Source: JANLUX01 sp031363705 (GTDB taxonomy: Bacteria; Bacteroidota; Bacteroidia; AKYH767-A; OLB10). From it: DNA of 27,301 bases. Where the stretch lies: contig JANLUX010000094.1 in NCBI GenBank assembly GCA_031363705.1, forward strand, positions 1 through 27,301, in the 5' to 3' direction. Positions 23,781-27,301 of this stretch are shown piece after piece. The translations under genes and the position numbers were made by a program. Each line of letters opens with the position of its first letter. Positions within the stretch are counted from its first letter, which is position 1. Below the pieces are notes generated by a model that ran no database searches, was not told the DNA's origin, and saw nothing but the letters and a program-made list of their open reading frames with translations.

Positions 23781-26024
23781 TTAAACTCTTATTCCAATCA
23801 CCAGCACATCATCCACCTGTTCATTGTTTCCTTTCCAGCTTTGAAAATATTCTTTAAGATAAATTTCCTGTTCTTCCATGGTTTGTTTTTGAATAGATAA
23901 TAATGTTTCGCGAAATCTTCTTGTCATTAGTTTTTTTCCTTTTTCACCGCCAAACTGATCAGCATAACCATCAGAGAAAATATAAATCGTATCATTCTTC
24001 TGCAATGCGATTACATGCTGCGAAAATTTCTCATCGCTTTCTACCTGTAAACCACCGATAGGAAATTTGTTTGGCTTATAAAAGCGCAATTCGTTATTCC
24101 TTATCATCCATAAAGGGCGGTTAGCACCTGCAAACAACAATTCATTTTTATTAAAATCAAATGTGCAGATTGAAATATCCATTCCATCACTGCTCTCATT
24201 TTCTTTTTGCTTTAATGCATGAATAATTCCTGCATTCAGCTGATCAAGGATGGGCGCAGGTTCAGTAATATTTTTTTCATTGATAATCTGGTTAAGCAAG
24301 GAACTACCAATCATGCTCATAAAAGCGCCAGCCACTCCATGTCCTGTGCAGTCGGCAGCAGCAATCAGCACTTTATTTTCTTTATGTGCAAATGCATAAA
24401 AATCTCCACTCACAATATCCTTAGGCAGATAAAGAATAAACGATTGTTGCAGCGTTTTATGAATCAGCGTTACGTCAGGAAGTATTGCTGACTGAATTCG
24501 TTTGGCATAATTAAGTGAATCGGTAATTTCTTTGTTCTTTATTTCAATTACATTTTTTTGCTGAATAACTTCTCTTGTGCGTTCAGCTACTTTTATTTCT
24601 AACTCTGTTTTCTGATTTTCTAAAATTTGTTTTTTTTCCTTTTCCTGACGGATAGTTTTTTCTGATAAATCTGTATTTTCTTTCAGTTGTTCCTTTAATC
24701 GTTTATTCAATCGCGAAAAGTCGCGCGCAAGATAGAGTGTCATTGAAAAAGGCAATCCCAGTATAAAACAAGAGCCAACTATTGCTGATGTATTATTTGG
24801 AATTTTCATTCCGCCTATCACGAACTGGTCTGGCAAGTAGGAAGAAATTATTCCCGCCAGAGGAGCAAGTAAAATAATAAATGCAAAAATCCATGCCCCG
24901 TCTTTTTTCCTTCTGATGGCCTTAACAATTACACGGATTATTTCTATTGTTGAAAGCATGACCGTAGCTATAACTATCATTCCTGCGTTGCTGTACATTC
25001 CGTAAGAATAGAGTATGAGCGAGATCACAAACAATGCAATGATAACCCAGAAAATTTTTAATCGTTTGCCGTAAAAAACCCTGTGAATCATAGACACCAG
25101 CGGAACTACAATCAATGGAACAACATACAACAACACTTTTAGCATCATCGTCACCACCTCATAGTCTGATGAGTTGAGCATATAATAGATGTAATAGGTG
25201 ATTGCAAAAATTCCGAAGCAATAAATACTGTAAGAGAAATTACTTTTTATCTGCCTGTTATAAATAAAGATCACCATGTGAAAAACACCCAGCGTTAAAA
25301 AAATAGCGGAGAAAAAAATGAGTGGAAAATATTGTGATGGGTCTGCTACTTCTGCTATCTCTCCATTTAGCTCTTTAACAATTATTTTAAAATTTTTTCC
25401 TATGTTGAACTTTGCCTGCTTGCTTTCTGTACGATGGAAATTGCTGTAACGTATTGCAAAAACATGATCTTTTTTATTTGTAAACGTAAAGGCAAAGGGG
25501 CGTGGATTAATGCTGAACTCAGCAATTTCATTTTCCCGATTGTTACCGGTTTTTCCGAAGCTCTTCAAAAATTTTCCATCAAGATAAACATCCACCGCTG
25601 AGCCAAACTGTCTTACATACAAGGCAAGCGGTTTATTCATTAATGAAGTATCAATTTCAAAACCGTTTCTGAACCAGTAAACACTTCCCTTGTCTAAAAA
25701 GGCTTTTTGAGCAGAGTCACTGGTTAATTCGATCCAGTCATCATCAATATATCCAGGTTTTATCCACGCTTCATCATCTCCCTTTTTAACGCGCCATGGT
25801 TTACTGAATTTCAACAAGCTCTCCTCACTGCTGAATGCATCAATAAGGGAATCAACTTTTTCTTTCTCCTCTTCATCATCACCGGTAAGACCACCTAAAC
25901 TCAGGGTGATCGTTGTATCTTTTTCGCTTTTGTAGTTATGGTGCGCATCCTTTTGTGCAAATGCTAAAGTGCCTGCAAAAACTAATAGTAAAAAAATCAG
26001 GGTCTTAACAATAATTGCTTTCAT
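23781..26024 (-). CDS. 7TMR-DISM membrane sensor with PP2C/SpoIIE phosphatase output (SiaA-like role)
   Basis: A 747-residue protein. The signal peptide (1-24, ending AFAQ) is followed by an acidic segment and a beta-jelly-roll sensor at about 80-215 (YWFRNGFEID, ALYVRQFGSAVDVYLDG), typical of the extracytoplasmic domain of 7TMR-DISM receptors. Seven transmembrane helices follow at about 234-432, then a long coiled coil (about 435-500). The PP2C domain (about 505-747) has DIVSGDFY (Asp536, Asp541), ADCTGHGVAGAF (Asp558), DGMDIS, FSDGYADQFGG and DDVLVIG. It should turn an envelope signal into dephosphorylation of a cytoplasmic partner. It is divergent from the SiaB-like kinase, which matches the SiaA-SiaB-SiaC logic known from Pseudomonas, though P. 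aeruginosa SiaA has a different sensor. The second phosphatase follows 74 bases downstream. Confidence 0.88.
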   Translation of the reverse strand: MKAIIVKTLIFLLLVFAGTLAFAQKDAHHNYKSEKDTTITLSLGGLTGDDEEEKEKVDSLIDAFSSEESLLKFSKPWRVKKGDDEAWIKPGYIDDDWIELTSDSAQKAFLDKGSVYWFRNGFEIDTSLMNKPLALYVRQFGSAVDVYLDGKFLKSFGKTGNNRENEIAEFSINPRPFAFTFTNKKDHVFAIRYSNFHRTESKQAKFNIGKNFKIIVKELNGEIAEVADPSQYFPLIFFSAIFLTLGVFHMVIFIYNRQIKSNFSYSIYCFGIFAITYYIYYMLNSSDYEVVTMMLKVLLYVVPLIVVPLVSMIHRVFYGKRLKIFWVIIALFVISLILYSYGMYSNAGMIVIATVMLSTIEIIRVIVKAIRRKKDGAWIFAFIILLAPLAGIISSYLPDQFVIGGMKIPNNTSAIVGSCFILGLPFSMTLYLARDFSRLNKRLKEQLKENTDLSEKTIRQEKEKKQILENQKTELEIKVAERTREVIQQKNVIEIKNKEITDSLNYAKRIQSAILPDVTLIHKTLQQSFILYLPKDIVSGDFYAFAHKENKVLIAAADCTGHGVAGAFMSMIGSSLLNQIINEKNITEPAPILDQLNAGIIHALKQKENESSDGMDISICTFDFNKNELLFAGANRPLWMIRNNELRFYKPNKFPIGGLQVESDEKFSQHVIALQKNDTIYIFSDGYADQFGGEKGKKLMTRRFRETLLSIQKQTMEEQEIYLKEYFQSWKGNNEQVDDVLVIGIRV

Positions 26025-26088
26025 AGTTATTGATGGAAGTAAAAATAAACCAAATACACGAAAAGCTTTTTAATTACAAAATCAAATC

Positions 26089-26096
26089 TATTTTTG
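26089..26096 (+). promoter_or_regulatory. -7 promoter element of the SiaB-like gene
   Basis: TATTTTTG matches TAnnTTTG and ends 8 bases before the ATG at 26105, implying a very short leader. It argues against the earlier in-frame ATG at 26030, which would lie upstream of the promoter and 5 bases from the divergent gene's start. No good -33 TTTG is seen, only TTTT at 26067-26070. Confidence 0.45.
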
Positions 26097-26104
26097 TGTA
26101 TTCC

Positions 26105-26653
26105 ATGACCGGCATTTATCAGCAGTATCAAAACATGGAGCGGGATAAAATAATCCTCTCTTTTAAAGGTGACATCACCCTCGACCTGCTTTCGTCTGTT
26201 TATCAGATTATGGAATCGCGTCTGGATACCGAGGAAGAGAATGTGAAGCTCAAGAAAAAATTCTACCACATCCTCGTGGAGTGCCTGCAGAATGTTTATC
26301 ATCATAAAGAAGCACTAAAGGAAGCCAGTGATGATGACGATGAAAAAAACGGGGCTATGTTTATGATTGCAAAAGACAATGAAACAAGTTACCGCATCAT
26401 CACAGGAAATTTTATTTTAAATGATAAGGCAGCAGAGTTAGAACAGAAACTGGATAAAATAAGTGCTATGAATGCTGAAGAACTACGTGCATACTATCTC
26501 GAAACATTAAACACCACAGAGCTTTCAGACAAAGGCGGTGCAGGATTGGGAATGATTGATATTGCACGCAAATCAGGTCATCGGCTGGATTATCACTTTC
26601 ATAAAATGTCTGATAAATATTCATTCTTCAGCCTTGGTGTGGTTGTTAAATAA
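26105..26653 (+). CDS. siaB: SiaB-family (DUF6272) GHKL-type protein kinase
   Basis: A 182-residue protein of the SiaB family, small ATP-binding kinases related to anti-sigma factor kinases. The start at 26105 makes the N-terminus (MTGIYQQYQNMERDKIILSFKGDIT) align in length with family members as I recall them; an in-frame ATG at 26030 would add 25 atypical residues. The N-box is at about 57-65 (VECLQNVYHH, Glu59 and Asn63) and the glycine-rich ATP lid at about 142-152 (DKGGAGLGMIDIA). In Pseudomonas, SiaB phosphorylates a threonine of SiaC, and SiaA reverses this. Here the kinase lies next to a SiaC-like gene and divergent from a PP2C phosphatase, so the same switch is inferred. An acidic loop (DDDDEKNG) is a local peculiarity. 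Confidence 0.85.
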   Translation: MTGIYQQYQNMERDKIILSFKGDITLDLLSSVYQIMESRLDTEEENVKLKKKFYHILVECLQNVYHHKEALKEASDDDDEKNGAMFMIAKDNETSYRIITGNFILNDKAAELEQKLDKISAMNAEELRAYYLETLNTTELSDKGGAGLGMIDIARKSGHRLDYHFHKMSDKYSFFSLGVVVK

Positions 26654-26656
26654 AAT

Positions 26657-26696
26657 GCAATAAGCAAAGGGCAATAAGCAATAAGCTAATAGGCAA
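26657..26696 (+). repeat. degenerate GCAATAAGC direct repeats
   Basis: The 78-base spacer between the siaB-like and siaC-like genes holds four imperfect copies of GCAATAAGC or GCAA-type units in 40 bases. Such short arrays are common in Bacteroidota spacers. There is no terminator or promoter consensus here, so the two genes are probably co-transcribed. Confidence 0.55.
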
Positions 26697-26731
26697 GTGT
26701 TGCATATTGGTAATTAGTAAAAAATAAAACT

Positions 26732-27112
26732 ATGGAAAAATTTACATTAGAAGCCGGCAATAAAACACCTTATATCAATTTTCAAACTGATGGAAATTTA
26801 GAGTTAAGCGGAAAATCAATTCCAGAAAACTCTGCGGAGTTTTATCATCCTGTTTATGAATGGTTAGATAAATATGCAACTGAACCAAATCAAAAAACCG
26901 TTATTAAAATCCAGTTGGAATATTTTAACACCAGCTCATCCAAATGCCTGCTTGATATTTTTCGCAGGTTAGAGGCTTTAAATAAATCAGGTAAGAGTGA
27001 AGTAAAAGTTATCTGGTTTTACGAGGAAGAAGACGAAGACATGGCAGAAGCCGGTGATGATTATCAAACGATAGTGAAGCTGCCTTTTGAGATTAAGAAG
27101 GTGGAGGGGTAA
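26732..27112 (+). CDS. siaC: SiaC-family (DUF1987) regulatory phosphoprotein
   Basis: A 126-residue protein matching the SiaC/DUF1987 family over its whole length: TPYINFQTDGNLELSGKS at about 12-29, PENSAEFYHPVYEWLDKY (31-48), the phosphorylation motif YFNTSSSK (64-71), and WFYEEEDEDMAEAGDD near the C-terminus. Thr67 corresponds by motif to the threonine phosphorylated in Pseudomonas aeruginosa SiaC (Thr68). In that organism unphosphorylated SiaC binds and activates the diguanylate cyclase SiaD. No GGDEF gene is present in this window, and many Bacteroidota lack c-di-GMP signalling, so the target here is unknown. It probably shares a transcript with the kinase gene 78 bases upstream and is presumably the substrate of one or both nearby PP2C phosphatases. 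Confidence 0.9.
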   Translation: MEKFTLEAGNKTPYINFQTDGNLELSGKSIPENSAEFYHPVYEWLDKYATEPNQKTVIKIQLEYFNTSSSKCLLDIFRRLEALNKSGKSEVKVIWFYEEEDEDMAEAGDDYQTIVKLPFEIKKVEG

Positions 27113-27121
27113 CTGGTCATC

Positions 27122-27147
27122 CGTCATTGCGAGGAACGAAGCAATCT
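27122..27147. repeat. copy of a dispersed CGTCATTGCGAGGAACGAAG-type intergenic repeat
   Basis: The sequence CGTCATTGCGAGGAACGAAG followed by CAATCT matches a repeat type I recall from intergenic regions of many bacteria. A second, degraded repeat-like stretch (TGTCATTCTGGATGAA) starts at 27184. The 189 bases from 27113 to the window end contain these repeats and no gene that I can support. Confidence 0.6.
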
Positions 27148-27301
27148 GTTCAATAGAATCACAAAAGCACAATAGCCCCACGGTGTCATTCTGGATGAAA
27201 CTTGTCACATAGTACTCACAGGTTGATTTTGCTACAGTAATTCATTCAGAGTGCCTCAGCCAATTCCTTTTATGCATTGCCATTATTTCCTTCAATTATT
27301 T

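Noticed and set aside
26987..27208. 73-residue minus-strand frame overlapping the end of siaC
   Set aside because: It runs through a dispersed repeat and antisense to a well-supported gene; no recognisable domain.

Overview
The window looks like chromosomal DNA of a Bacteroidota bacterium, probably a non-pathogenic, Chitinophagales/Sphingobacteriales-like lineage. The grounds are an AT-rich base composition, Bacteroidota-type promoters (TTTG ... TAnnTTTG), almost no Shine-Dalgarno sites, type IX secretion system (T9SS) sorting domains of both type A and type B, a PorW/SprE lipoprotein, 7TMR-DISM and LytTR proteins, and an ECF sigma factor paired with a membrane regulator. No rRNA, tRNA, CRISPR array, transposase or phage gene is visible.

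Layout. 1-1999: an acyl-CoA (probably propionyl-CoA) carboxylase beta subunit and an 87-residue orphan gene with a perfect Bacteroidota promoter. 1997-4178: an ECF sigma factor whose stop overlaps the start of a membrane protein that joins an anti-sigma-like N-terminus to an exported trypsin-like protease. Divergent from them is a tiny lipoprotein gene with a strong terminator. An identical 11-base element precedes both divergent transcripts, oriented the same way relative to each. 4206-9261: a GT-C type membrane glycosyltransferase, then porW followed by a four-helix membrane LytTR regulator. 9465-14607: a long-form amidophosphoribosyltransferase, then a secreted serine hydrolase and a secreted Porphyromonas-type peptidylarginine deiminase, both with T9SS type A tails. 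14809-22396: a seven-bladed propeller T9SS cargo, a DUF2235 hydrolase and a 1591-residue type B cargo with ten 75-residue repeats. 22462-27112: a partner-switching signalling locus with two PP2C/SpoIIE phosphatases (one with a cyclic-nucleotide-binding-like sensor, one with a 7TMR-DISM sensor), and divergently a SiaB-like kinase and a SiaC-like phosphoprotein.

Two themes link the genes. First, secretion: one T9SS component and four T9SS substrates lie within 17 kb. Second, signalling across the envelope: an ECF sigma/protease pair, a membrane LytTR regulator and a Sia-type phospho-switch. The most attractive candidates for undescribed biology are the Sia-like switch with two phosphatase inputs and no diguanylate cyclase nearby, and the sigma/anti-sigma-protease/lipoprotein locus with its paired 11-base elements.
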